From NCBI RefSeq assembly GCF_008386465.1, contig NZ_VUOD01000002.1:1-64000 (forward strand): a stretch of DNA of 64,000 bases, written 5' to 3'. The stretch is from Arenimonas fontis. GTDB taxonomy: Bacteria > Pseudomonadota > Gammaproteobacteria > Xanthomonadales > Xanthomonadaceae. Positions 37,680 to 44,770 of this stretch are shown here, piece by piece (within the stretch, counting starts at the first letter, position 1; each line of letters opens with the position of its first letter). The notes below the pieces were generated by a model. It was not told the origin of the DNA, made no database searches, and saw nothing but the letters and a program-made list of their open reading frames with translations. The position numbers and the translations under genes are program-made.

Positions 37680-39433
37680 GCTCCTCCGAACGCGTCCGCG
37701 TGCCCGTGAACTCGCTGCGCGGGCTGCTGCCCTTCCTGCGCCCGCACCGGGGACTGGTGGCCCTGTGGCTGGGCGCGCTGGCGCTGTCGTCCACCGCCAC
37801 CCTGCTGTTGCCGGTGGCGGTGCGGCACATGATCGACCAGGGCTTTTCCTCGGAAGGCTCGGTGGACCGCTGGTTCGCCCTGCTGTTCGCGGTGGCGGTG
37901 CTGCTGGCGCTGGCGACGGCGGCGCGCTTCTACTTCGTCACCCTGCTGGGCGAACGCATGGTCGCCGACCTGCGCCGGACGCTGTACCAGCACCTGCTGT
38001 CGCTGGACATGAGCTTCTTCGAGCGCAACCGTTCCAGCGAACTGCTTTCCCGCCTCTCGGCCGACACCGAACTGTTGCGCAGCGTGGTCGGCTCCAGCAT
38101 GTCGGTGGCCCTGCGCAGCCTCGTCACCGTGCTGGGCAGCGCGGTGATGCTGGCGGTGACCAGCCCGCGCCTGGCCCTGCTGGCCCTGTTGGGCATTCCG
38201 TTGGTGGTGGCGCCGCTGGTGCTGTCGGGCCGGCGCGTGCGCGCCGTGGCCAAGGCGGCCCAGGATCGCGTCGCCGAGGCCAACGCCCGCGCCGGCGAGA
38301 CCCTGGGCGCCATGCACACCGTCCAGAGCTATGCCCGCGAAGCCTACGAGGCAGGCCGTTTCGGCGAAGCGGTGGCCGTGGCGCTGCGGGCGGCGCGCCG
38401 GCGTATCCGCCTGCAGGCGGCGCTGACCGCGGTCGTGATCGTGCTGGTGTTCGGTTCGATCACCGCCGTGCTGTGGATCGGCGCCCAGGACGTGGTGGCC
38501 GGGCGCATGAGCCCCGGCACCCTGGGCCAGTTCGTGCTGTATGCACTGATCGGCGCCGGCTCGGTCGGCGCCCTGGCCGAGGTCTGGGCGGAGGTGCAGC
38601 GCGCCGCCGGTGGCATGGCCCGTATCGAGGAGCTGCTGAACGAGCGCCCTGGCCTGCCGGTGCCGGCGCAGGCGACCGCGCTGCCGGACCCGGTGCGCGG
38701 ACACCTCGTCTTCGAGCACGTGCGCTTCCACTACCCCAGCCGCCCGGACGCGCCGGCGCTGGAGGATTTCTCCCTGGACGTGCGCCCGGGAGAGACAGTG
38801 GCGCTGGTCGGGCCCTCGGGCGCCGGCAAGAGCACGGTGTTCCAGCTGCTGCTGCGTTTCCACGATCCAGAGACCGGCACGATCACCGTGGATGGTGTGG
38901 ACCTGCGGGCGCTGGACCCGGTGCAGTGGCGCCGGCACATCGCCCTGGTGCCGCAGGCCCCGGTGATCTTCGCCGCCAGCGCCCGTGACAACATCGCTTA
39001 CGGCCGGCTGGACGCCCGCCAGGCCGACATCGAGGCCGCGGCCCGCGCCGCCGAGGCACACGAGTTCCTGAGCGCCCTGCCCGAGGGCTACGACAGCCAG
39101 CTGGGCGAGCGCGGCGCCCGCTTGTCCGGCGGCCAGCAACAGCGCCTGGCGATCGCCCGGGCCCTGCTCAAGGACGCGCCGATCCTGCTGCTGGACGAGG
39201 CCACCAGTGCCCTGGACGCGCAAAGCGAACGTGCGGTGCAGCAGGCCCTGGAGCGGCTGATGCGCGGCCGCACCACCCTGGTGATCGCCCACCGCCTGGC
39301 CACCGTGCTCAAGGCCGACCGCATCGTGGTGATGGACCGCGGCCGCGTGGTGGACCAGGGCCGCCACGCCGAGCTGATAGCCAAGGGCGGCCTCTACGCC
39401 GAACTGGCGCGGCTGCAGTTCGGCCAGCACTGA
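37676..39433 (+). CDS. ABC exporter, fused permease and ATPase (ABCB type)
   Basis: The 585-residue half-transporter has six membrane helices (about 20-310) followed by an ATP-binding domain: Walker A GPSGAGKST, Q-loop VPQAPVIF, signature LSGGQQQR, Walker B ILLLDEATSALD and the H-loop IAHRL. It would work as a homodimer. The type resembles MsbA/multidrug exporters; the substrate cannot be told. It is co-translated with yigZ and ends before a bidirectional terminator. Confidence 0.93.
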   Translation: MSSSERVRVPVNSLRGLLPFLRPHRGLVALWLGALALSSTATLLLPVAVRHMIDQGFSSEGSVDRWFALLFAVAVLLALATAARFYFVTLLGERMVADLRRTLYQHLLSLDMSFFERNRSSELLSRLSADTELLRSVVGSSMSVALRSLVTVLGSAVMLAVTSPRLALLALLGIPLVVAPLVLSGRRVRAVAKAAQDRVAEANARAGETLGAMHTVQSYAREAYEAGRFGEAVAVALRAARRRIRLQAALTAVVIVLVFGSITAVLWIGAQDVVAGRMSPGTLGQFVLYALIGAGSVGALAEVWAEVQRAAGGMARIEELLNERPGLPVPAQATALPDPVRGHLVFEHVRFHYPSRPDAPALEDFSLDVRPGETVALVGPSGAGKSTVFQLLLRFHDPETGTITVDGVDLRALDPVQWRRHIALVPQAPVIFAASARDNIAYGRLDARQADIEAAARAAEAHEFLSALPEGYDSQLGERGARLSGGQQQRLAIARALLKDAPILLLDEATSALDAQSERAVQQALERLMRGRTTLVIAHRLATVLKADRIVVMDRGRVVDQGRHAELIAKGGLYAELARLQFGQH

Positions 39434-39522
39434 GCCCGGACCCTGCGGCGGCCGGCCAGAACCCGCTGCCCCGCCCGCGGAGCCCGGAGGCCCGGCCCCT
39501 GCCAGGGCCGGATGCGTACGGA

Positions 39523-39557
39523 AACAGGAAGCCCCGCACTGGGCGGGGCTTCCTGTT
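39523..39557. terminator. Bidirectional terminator between ABC exporter and cold-shock gene
   Basis: A perfect 15-bp inverted repeat (39523-39537 against 39543-39557) with a 5-base loop lies 90 bases after the exporter stop and 32 bases after the cold-shock protein stop on the other strand. The T runs are short on both sides, but position and stem strength make it a shared terminator. Confidence 0.8.
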
Positions 39558-39588
39558 CAAGGCGTTCGATCTGCAATCTGGCCGGGGT

Positions 39589-39792
39589 TCAGGCCGGCAC
39601 GACGTTGGCCGCCTGCGAGCCCTTCGGGCCCTGCACGACGTCGAAGCTGACGCGCTGGCCTTCCTGCAGCGTGCGGAAGCCCTTGGCGTTGATGGCGGAA
39701 TAATGCACGAACACGTCCGCGCTGCCGTCCTCGGGCGCGATGAAACCGAAACCCTTGGCGTCGTTGAACCACTTCACGGTGCCGAAACTCAT
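39589..39792 (-). CDS. cspA: CspA-family cold-shock protein
   Basis: The 67-residue protein is a single cold-shock domain with RNA-binding motifs KGFGFI and VFVHY. It binds single-stranded RNA and DNA and unwinds mRNA structure. The ATG at 39792 gives the standard family length; GAGG lies 9 bases upstream. The 5' leader is about 67 bases, shorter than in E. coli cspA, so cold regulation through the leader is uncertain; the gene may be constitutive. Confidence 0.95.
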   Translation of the reverse strand: MSFGTVKWFNDAKGFGFIAPEDGSADVFVHYSAINAKGFRTLQEGQRVSFDVVQGPKGSQAANVVPA

Positions 39793-39865
39793 AAAACGTG
39801 ACCTCAATGCGGTAGGTAGCGAGCGTGCGCCGTGTTCCGGTTCACCGGGCCGCGTGCACGGCCCG

Positions 39866-39894
39866 AGTATGAACAAGGGCAAAACGCTTGACAA
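39866..39894 (-). promoter_or_regulatory. Promoter of the cold-shock gene
   Basis: On the minus strand TTGTCA (39889-39894) and CATACT (39866-39871) are spaced by 17 bases, matching sigma-70 boxes. The -35 box lies directly against the stop codon of the phosphorylase gene upstream, so the cold-shock gene has its own promoter. Start would be near 39859. Confidence 0.7.
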
Positions 39895-40638
39895 TCACCC
39901 CAGCAAGGCCTCGACCACGGCCGGCAAACCGGCCGACGCCGCCTCGACGTTGGCCAGCACATCGGCCAGGGTGATCTCGGTGGCGTCGCCGCAGCCGGCC
40001 GCCCAGTTGGCCACCACGGCCAGGCAGGCGTATTCCAGACCCGCCTCGCGGGCCAGGCCGGCTTCGGGCATGCCGGTCATGCCGACCAGATCGCAGCCGT
40101 CGCGGCGCAGTCGGGCGATCTCGGCCTTCGTCTCCAGACGCGGCCCCTGGGTGGCGCCGTAGCAGCCGCCGTCCAGCACCGCCACGCCGGCCCGCGCCGC
40201 CGCCGCCAGCAGCTCGGCCCGGAATGCCGGGCTGTAGGGATCGCCGAAGTCCACGTGCAGCACCTCGCCGCCCTCGCCGTCCCAGTAGCTGCCGGCACGG
40301 CCCCAGGTGTAGTCGATCAGCTGGTCGGGGCAGGCCAGCACCCGCGGAGCGAAACGTTCGGTGATGCCGCCGACGGTGTTGATGGCCAGCACGCGCCGCG
40401 CACCCAGCTCTTTCAGCCGCCAGAGATTGGCCCGGTAGTTCACCCGATGCGGCGGCAACGCATGGCCTTCGCCATGCCGTGCCAGAAAGCCGACCCGCTT
40501 GCCGGCCACCGTGCCCACCCGCACCGGTCCCGAGGGCTTGCCCCAGGGCGTGTCGCCGCCCACCGCCTCGGCGCCTTCCAGGCTGGCCAGGCGGTAGACG
40601 CCGGTGCCGCCGATCACCGCGAGGTCCAAACCGGCCAT
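39895..40638 (-). CDS. S-methyl-5'-thioinosine phosphorylase
   Basis: The 247-residue protein is a purine nucleoside phosphorylase of the MTAP class: VIGGTGV, ARHGEGHALPPHRVNYRANLWRL, NTVGGI, TQGPRLET and the purine-pocket VGMTGMPEA. It is very close in motif and length to Pseudomonas aeruginosa PA3004, which cleaves methylthioinosine to hypoxanthine and methylthioribose-1-phosphate. The neighbour hpt reuses hypoxanthine, and nagZ is also beside PA3004, so the context agrees. A methylthioadenosine phosphorylase activity (MtnP) cannot be fully ruled out. One base separates it from hpt. Confidence 0.88.
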   Translation of the reverse strand: MAGLDLAVIGGTGVYRLASLEGAEAVGGDTPWGKPSGPVRVGTVAGKRVGFLARHGEGHALPPHRVNYRANLWRLKELGARRVLAINTVGGITERFAPRVLACPDQLIDYTWGRAGSYWDGEGGEVLHVDFGDPYSPAFRAELLAAAARAGVAVLDGGCYGATQGPRLETKAEIARLRRDGCDLVGMTGMPEAGLAREAGLEYACLAVVANWAAGCGDATEITLADVLANVEAASAGLPAVVEALLG

Positions 40639-40639
40639 T

Positions 40640-41185
40640 TCAGTCCTCCAGGGCGTAGATGGCCGGCAGGTTGCGGCCCTGGCCGTAAACGTCCATGCCG
40701 TAGCCGTAGACGTAGCGGTCCGGCACCTTCACGCCGACATGCTCGGCGGCGATTCCGGGCACCCGCCGGTCGTGTTCCTTTTCCGCCAGCACCGCCACCC
40801 GCACTTCGCTGGCGCCCTCGTCCAGGCACCACTGGCGGATCGCGCGCAGGGTATTGCCTTCGTCGAGGATATCGTCGGCCAGAAGCACCTTGCGCCCGCG
40901 CAGCGGCGTGGCCGGACGATGCAGCCAGGCCAGGCCGGCACCGGTGGTCTGGCCACGGTAGCGGCTGGCATGCACATAATCGAACTCGATGTCGGTATGC
41001 ATGGCCAGTGCCAGCTGGCCCGCGAAGGGCAGGCCGCCGTGCATCACGGTCAGCAGCAGCGGCCGCTCGCCGCCGGCATAGTGTGCGTCCAGTTCGGCGG
41101 CCAGGCGGCGGATCTCGTGGTCCAGGCGCTCGCGGTCGTACAGCACCGTCGAGCGTTGCAGGGCGGTGGCCAGGTCCAGGCTCAT
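40640..41185 (-). CDS. hpt: Hypoxanthine-guanine phosphoribosyltransferase
   Basis: The 181-residue protein has the type I phosphoribosyltransferase PRPP loop VLLADDILDEGNTL and the VMHGGLPFAGQL substrate loop. It turns hypoxanthine or guanine into IMP or GMP. It sits between nagZ and the methylthioinosine phosphorylase, which makes hypoxanthine. Its ATG overlaps the nagZ stop by one base (TGATG). Confidence 0.93.
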   Translation of the reverse strand: MSLDLATALQRSTVLYDRERLDHEIRRLAAELDAHYAGGERPLLLTVMHGGLPFAGQLALAMHTDIEFDYVHASRYRGQTTGAGLAWLHRPATPLRGRKVLLADDILDEGNTLRAIRQWCLDEGASEVRVAVLAEKEHDRRVPGIAAEHVGVKVPDRYVYGYGMDVYGQGRNLPAIYALED

Positions 41186-42192
41186 CAGGCAACTCCTTCC
41201 GGCCCGGCCAGGCGAGCCCGGGCCTGATCGTAACGCGGCTGCGCCAGCAGGCTGTCCCAGCCGGCGGCGCCGCGGCCCAGCAAGGCGGTCAAGGCCGCGG
41301 CATTGGTCGGCGGCGCGTCGTCCATGGTCGCCAGCGAGGCCGGCACCAGGGCCGGCGGGCAGACCAGCACCACGTCGCAACCCGCCCGCAGGTGGGCCAG
41401 GATGCGGGCGCGCACGCCGCCGGCCGATTCGGCCGCGGCCATGCCGATGTCGTCGGAGAAGACCACGCCGCGGAAACCCATCCGCGCGCGCAGGATCTCG
41501 CTGATCCAGCGCGGCGAATAGCCGGCCGGCTCCGGCGCGACCTCGGGATAGCGTACGTGCGCCATCATCACCGCGTCGGCGCCGGCAGCGATGCCGGCCC
41601 GGAAAGGCAACAGGTCCTCGACTTCCAGCACCGCCAGCGGCCGCGGATCCACCGCCTCGTCGAAGTGCGTGTCCTCCAGCACCGAACCGTGGCCGGGGAA
41701 ATGCTTGAGGGTGGCGGCCATGCCGGCTTCGTGCATGCCGGCGACATAGGCACGGGTGAGCTCGGCCACCACCGCCGGCTCGGCGTGGAAGGCGCGGTCG
41801 CCGATGGCGCGGTTTCCGCGGCCCAGGTCCACCACCGGGGCGAAGCTCAGGTCCAGGCCGGTGGCGCGGATCTCGCTGGCCATCAGCCAGGCGTGCTCGC
41901 GAGCCAGCGCCAGGGCACCGGCGGGGTCGCGCTCGTACATCGCGCCGAGGCCCGCCAACGCCGGCAGCGGCAGGTAGCCGTCGCGGAAGCGCTGCACGCG
42001 GCCCCCTTCCTGGTCCACGCAGACCAGTATGGGCCGCGGCGCGGCCTCGCGGATGCCGGCGGTCAGTTCCGCCACCTGTTCGCGCGAGGCGAAGTTGCGC
42101 GAGAACAGGATCACGCCGGCCACCGCCGGGTGCTGCAGCCATTCCCGCTCTTCCGCGGCCAGGCTGTGGCCCGCGATTCCGATCACCAGCAT
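41185..42192 (-). CDS. nagZ: Beta-N-acetylglucosaminidase NagZ
   Basis: The 335-residue protein is a family 3 glycoside hydrolase of the short cytoplasmic kind: LFSRNFAS, CVDQEGGRVQRF, the acid/base loop KHFPGHGSVLEDTH and the nucleophile Asp in VFSDDIGM. NagZ removes GlcNAc from 1,6-anhydro-muropeptides during cell-wall recycling, which in other bacteria signals beta-lactamase induction. Both ends overlap neighbours by one base (TGATG), so it is co-translated with the CYTH gene and hpt. Confidence 0.95.
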   Translation of the reverse strand: MLVIGIAGHSLAAEEREWLQHPAVAGVILFSRNFASREQVAELTAGIREAAPRPILVCVDQEGGRVQRFRDGYLPLPALAGLGAMYERDPAGALALAREHAWLMASEIRATGLDLSFAPVVDLGRGNRAIGDRAFHAEPAVVAELTRAYVAGMHEAGMAATLKHFPGHGSVLEDTHFDEAVDPRPLAVLEVEDLLPFRAGIAAGADAVMMAHVRYPEVAPEPAGYSPRWISEILRARMGFRGVVFSDDIGMAAAESAGGVRARILAHLRAGCDVVLVCPPALVPASLATMDDAPPTNAAALTALLGRGAAGWDSLLAQPRYDQARARLAGPEGVA

Positions 42193-42695
42193 CAGGCTTG
42201 CTCCTGCGCGCTCCAGCGCGCGTACGGGCGCTCGGCGAGCGCCAGGTTGTAGTACCGCGGCTGGCCGGTCACTTCCGCGCCCAGCCAGTCGGGTCGTTCG
42301 AAGGCGGCATCGGCCGAGTCCAGCTCCAGTTCGGCCACCACCAGGCCGGCATTCTCGCCGAGGAACTCGTCCACCTCGAAGACGTGGCCACCGTGGTGCA
42401 CGTAATGCCGCAGTTTCTCCACCCGGCCGCCTACGCAGAGATTCAGCAGCGCTTCGGCATCGGCGAGCGGAATCTCGTAGTCGAATTCCTGGCGGGTGCT
42501 GCCGATCTCGCGTGATTTGAGATTGATCCAGGCGCGGTCGCCGGCGACGCGCACGCGCACCGAGGCCTGCTGCCGGCCCTCGCGCAGGCTGGCGGCGTCG
42601 TTGAGATAGCCCTGGACCATGCGCTGCGAGCGCGTGACCCGGCGCCGCCAGCCCTCGCCGATCACCCGGAACTTCCTTTCGATCTCGATTCCCAT
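42192..42695 (-). CDS. CYTH-domain protein, probable triphosphatase
   Basis: The 167-residue protein is a stand-alone CYTH domain with the ExExK motif (MGIEIERKF) at the N-terminus, several conserved basic and acidic strand residues (RVRVAGDRAWINLKSR, EFDYEIPLADAEALL, HVFEVDEFLGENAGL, VAELEL) and the usual length. Such proteins bind triphosphates in a beta-barrel tunnel; most bacterial ones hydrolyse inorganic triphosphate. It begins the CYTH-nagZ-hpt-phosphorylase operon; its role in that setting is unclear. Confidence 0.9.
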   Translation of the reverse strand: MGIEIERKFRVIGEGWRRRVTRSQRMVQGYLNDAASLREGRQQASVRVRVAGDRAWINLKSREIGSTRQEFDYEIPLADAEALLNLCVGGRVEKLRHYVHHGGHVFEVDEFLGENAGLVVAELELDSADAAFERPDWLGAEVTGQPRYYNLALAERPYARWSAQEQA

Positions 42696-42703
42696 CCCTT
42701 GCC

Positions 42704-44026
42704 TCAGCATTCGAACAGGGCGATGGATTCGACGTGCGCCGTCTGCGGGAACATGTCCATGGCGCCGGCGGCAACCAGCCGGTAGCCGCGCTCGCGCACC
42801 AGGAAGCCGGCGTCGCGGGCCAGCGAGCCCGGATGGCAGGACACATAGACGATGCGGCCGATGCCCCTGAGCGGCAATTGCGCCAGCGCTTCGGCAGCGC
42901 CAGCCCGGGGCGGGTCCAGCAGCAGCTTGTCGAAGCCTGCGCGCATCCAGGGCTCGCCGGCCAGGTCCTTCGCCAGGTCGGCGGCATGGAACTCGGCATT
43001 GGTCAGGCCGTTGGCGGCGGCGTTTTCGCGCGCCCGCTGCACCAGCCCGGCCTCGCCTTCCACGCCCACTACCCGGCCCGCCCTGCGCGCCAGCGGCAGG
43101 GTGAAATTGCCCAGGCCGCAGAACAGGTCGAGCACCCGATCCTCGGGCCGCGGATCGAGCAGGTCCAGCGCCAGGCGGATCATCCGGTGGTTGAGGCCGG
43201 CATTGACCTGGATGAAGTCCAGGGGCCGGAACGCCAGGCGCAGGTTCCATTCCGGCAGCAAGAACGACAGCGGGAACCGTTCTGGCCACAGCGGATGCAC
43301 GGAGTCGACGCCTCCTGGCTGCAGGAACACGGCGTGGCCACTGCGGCGGGCGTAGTCGCGCAGCTTCTCCAGGTCACCCTCGGACAGCGACTCCAGGTGC
43401 CGGAACACGAAGGCCAGGCCCTCGTCGCCGGCGATGAACTCGATCTGAGGAATGATGCGGCGACCGTCCATACCATCCACCAGCGCCGCCAGTTCGGGAA
43501 TGGCGGCCGAGATTTCCGGCAGCACGGTGTGGCATTGCGTAAGGTCGGCGACGAAGCGCGGGTTGGCCTCGCGAAAACCGACCACGGTCCTACCCTTCTT
43601 CTCGACGTAGCGCACCGAAAAGCGGCCCTTGCGCCGGTAGCTCCAGGCGGCGTCGGTCAGTGGCGGCAGCACCCGTTCCGGTTCGACGTGACCGATGCGG
43701 CGCAGGTTGTCCAGCAGGGTTCGCTGCTTGGCCTCGATCTGCTTCTCCTCGCGCATATGCTGCAGCACGCAGCCGGCACAGTCGCGAAAATGCGGACAGC
43801 GCGGCTCAGTCCGGTCCGGCGAGGCCCTCACCACCTCCAGGGTGCGGGCCTCGTCGAAGTGACGATTGCGGCCGGTACGCTCTGCCCTTACCAGTTCACC
43901 CGGCAGCGCGCCCTCGACGAAGACCGTCTTGCCCTCGGCGTTGCGGCTGACGCCGCGGCCATCGTGGCTGAGATCATGGATGTCGAGTTCGAGGCGCTGG
44001 TGAAGCTTGCTGCGGGAACGGGACAC
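42704..44026 (-). CDS. rlmD: 23S rRNA (uracil-1939-C5)-methyltransferase RlmD
   Basis: The 440-residue protein has an N-terminal TRAM domain (HDLSHDGRGVSRNAEGKTVFVEGALPGE), an iron-sulfur Cys set (CPHFRDCAGC and a later QCH), and a C-terminal methyltransferase domain with DLFCGLGNFTLPLA, DPPRAG and the catalytic Cys in YVSCHPGSLARD. It methylates U1939 of 23S rRNA. The GTG at 44026 gives the normal length (about 433-450); an upstream extension is low-complexity. It precedes the CYTH operon by 8 bases and may be co-transcribed with it. Confidence 0.93.
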   Translation of the reverse strand: MSRSRSKLHQRLELDIHDLSHDGRGVSRNAEGKTVFVEGALPGELVRAERTGRNRHFDEARTLEVVRASPDRTEPRCPHFRDCAGCVLQHMREEKQIEAKQRTLLDNLRRIGHVEPERVLPPLTDAAWSYRRKGRFSVRYVEKKGRTVVGFREANPRFVADLTQCHTVLPEISAAIPELAALVDGMDGRRIIPQIEFIAGDEGLAFVFRHLESLSEGDLEKLRDYARRSGHAVFLQPGGVDSVHPLWPERFPLSFLLPEWNLRLAFRPLDFIQVNAGLNHRMIRLALDLLDPRPEDRVLDLFCGLGNFTLPLARRAGRVVGVEGEAGLVQRARENAAANGLTNAEFHAADLAKDLAGEPWMRAGFDKLLLDPPRAGAAEALAQLPLRGIGRIVYVSCHPGSLARDAGFLVRERGYRLVAAGAMDMFPQTAHVESIALFEC

Positions 44027-44145
44027 GGGACGGCCTGGTGGAGCGGGCCGCGGATTGTCGCACACCCATGCCCTGCCGGCGGAAAGCAGGGCCCACAGCG
44101 CGGCGGGCCGGAGCTGCGCCCGGCTCGCCGCGTTCTGCGTGGACC

Positions 44146-44760
44146 TTACTTCTGCTTCCAGCTGCCGTCGGCGGCCTGGTACCACCAGCCCTTGCGGGCG
44201 CTGGCCACCCACTGCCGGGCGAAGGTCTCACGGATCTGCGCTTCCCACTCCGGGTGGTTGTTGGCCACGGCAATCTCTCGGTACAGGGCCTTGCGGTCGC
44301 GGTTGTCGTCAGCCACGGCGGCGTTCACGGCCACCCGGTCCTTGAGCGGCAACAAACCAGCGTCGCGCACCACCACCAAGCCATCTTTGCCGAAACCGAG
44401 CGCCCCGCTGTCGAAGTGCGGCTGCAGGGTGCCCTGGAAGCGCTGCGCCATGCGGTCGCGGATCGCCTGGATGGCCGGGGTACGGATGTTGAGCTGCTCC
44501 TGTGATTGCGCCTGCGCGCTCGGTATCAACAGGGACAGCGGATCGAAGCCTCGGCGAGCTGCCGGCAACTGCAGCGCCTGCGGCTGCTCGCTGGCCGGGC
44601 TGGCCTCGTCCTCGCCGATAACCTTTTCGACGAACTCCTCGGCCGCCTGCTGGGCCTCGGCCGCAGGGAAATAGACGTTGATGGTGACGCATGCTCCCAG
44701 CGCCAGCACGGCCGCCGCCACCGTGAACACCTGCAGGAATCTAGAACTGGCCTTGCGCAT
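44146..44760 (-). CDS. ydbL: YdbL-like DUF1318 lipoprotein, possibly fused to a YnbE-like segment
   Basis: The 204-residue protein begins with a lipoprotein signal (LALGAC, Cys24) followed by TINVYFPAAEAQQAAEEF, which resembles the start of YnbE. From about residue 95 on it matches DUF1318/YdbL, ending in ARKGWWYQAADGSW. In E. coli YdbL is periplasmic and not a lipoprotein; YdbH, YnbE and YdbL together form an envelope-spanning lipid-transfer bridge. Here the protein follows the YdbH-like gene by 10 bases and could combine YnbE and YdbL in one chain. The fusion idea is inference. Confidence 0.8.
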   Translation of the reverse strand: MRKASSRFLQVFTVAAAVLALGACVTINVYFPAAEAQQAAEEFVEKVIGEDEASPASEQPQALQLPAARRGFDPLSLLIPSAQAQSQEQLNIRTPAIQAIRDRMAQRFQGTLQPHFDSGALGFGKDGLVVVRDAGLLPLKDRVAVNAAVADDNRDRKALYREIAVANNHPEWEAQIRETFARQWVASARKGWWYQAADGSWKQK

Positions 44761-44770
44761 CGCTCTCTCC

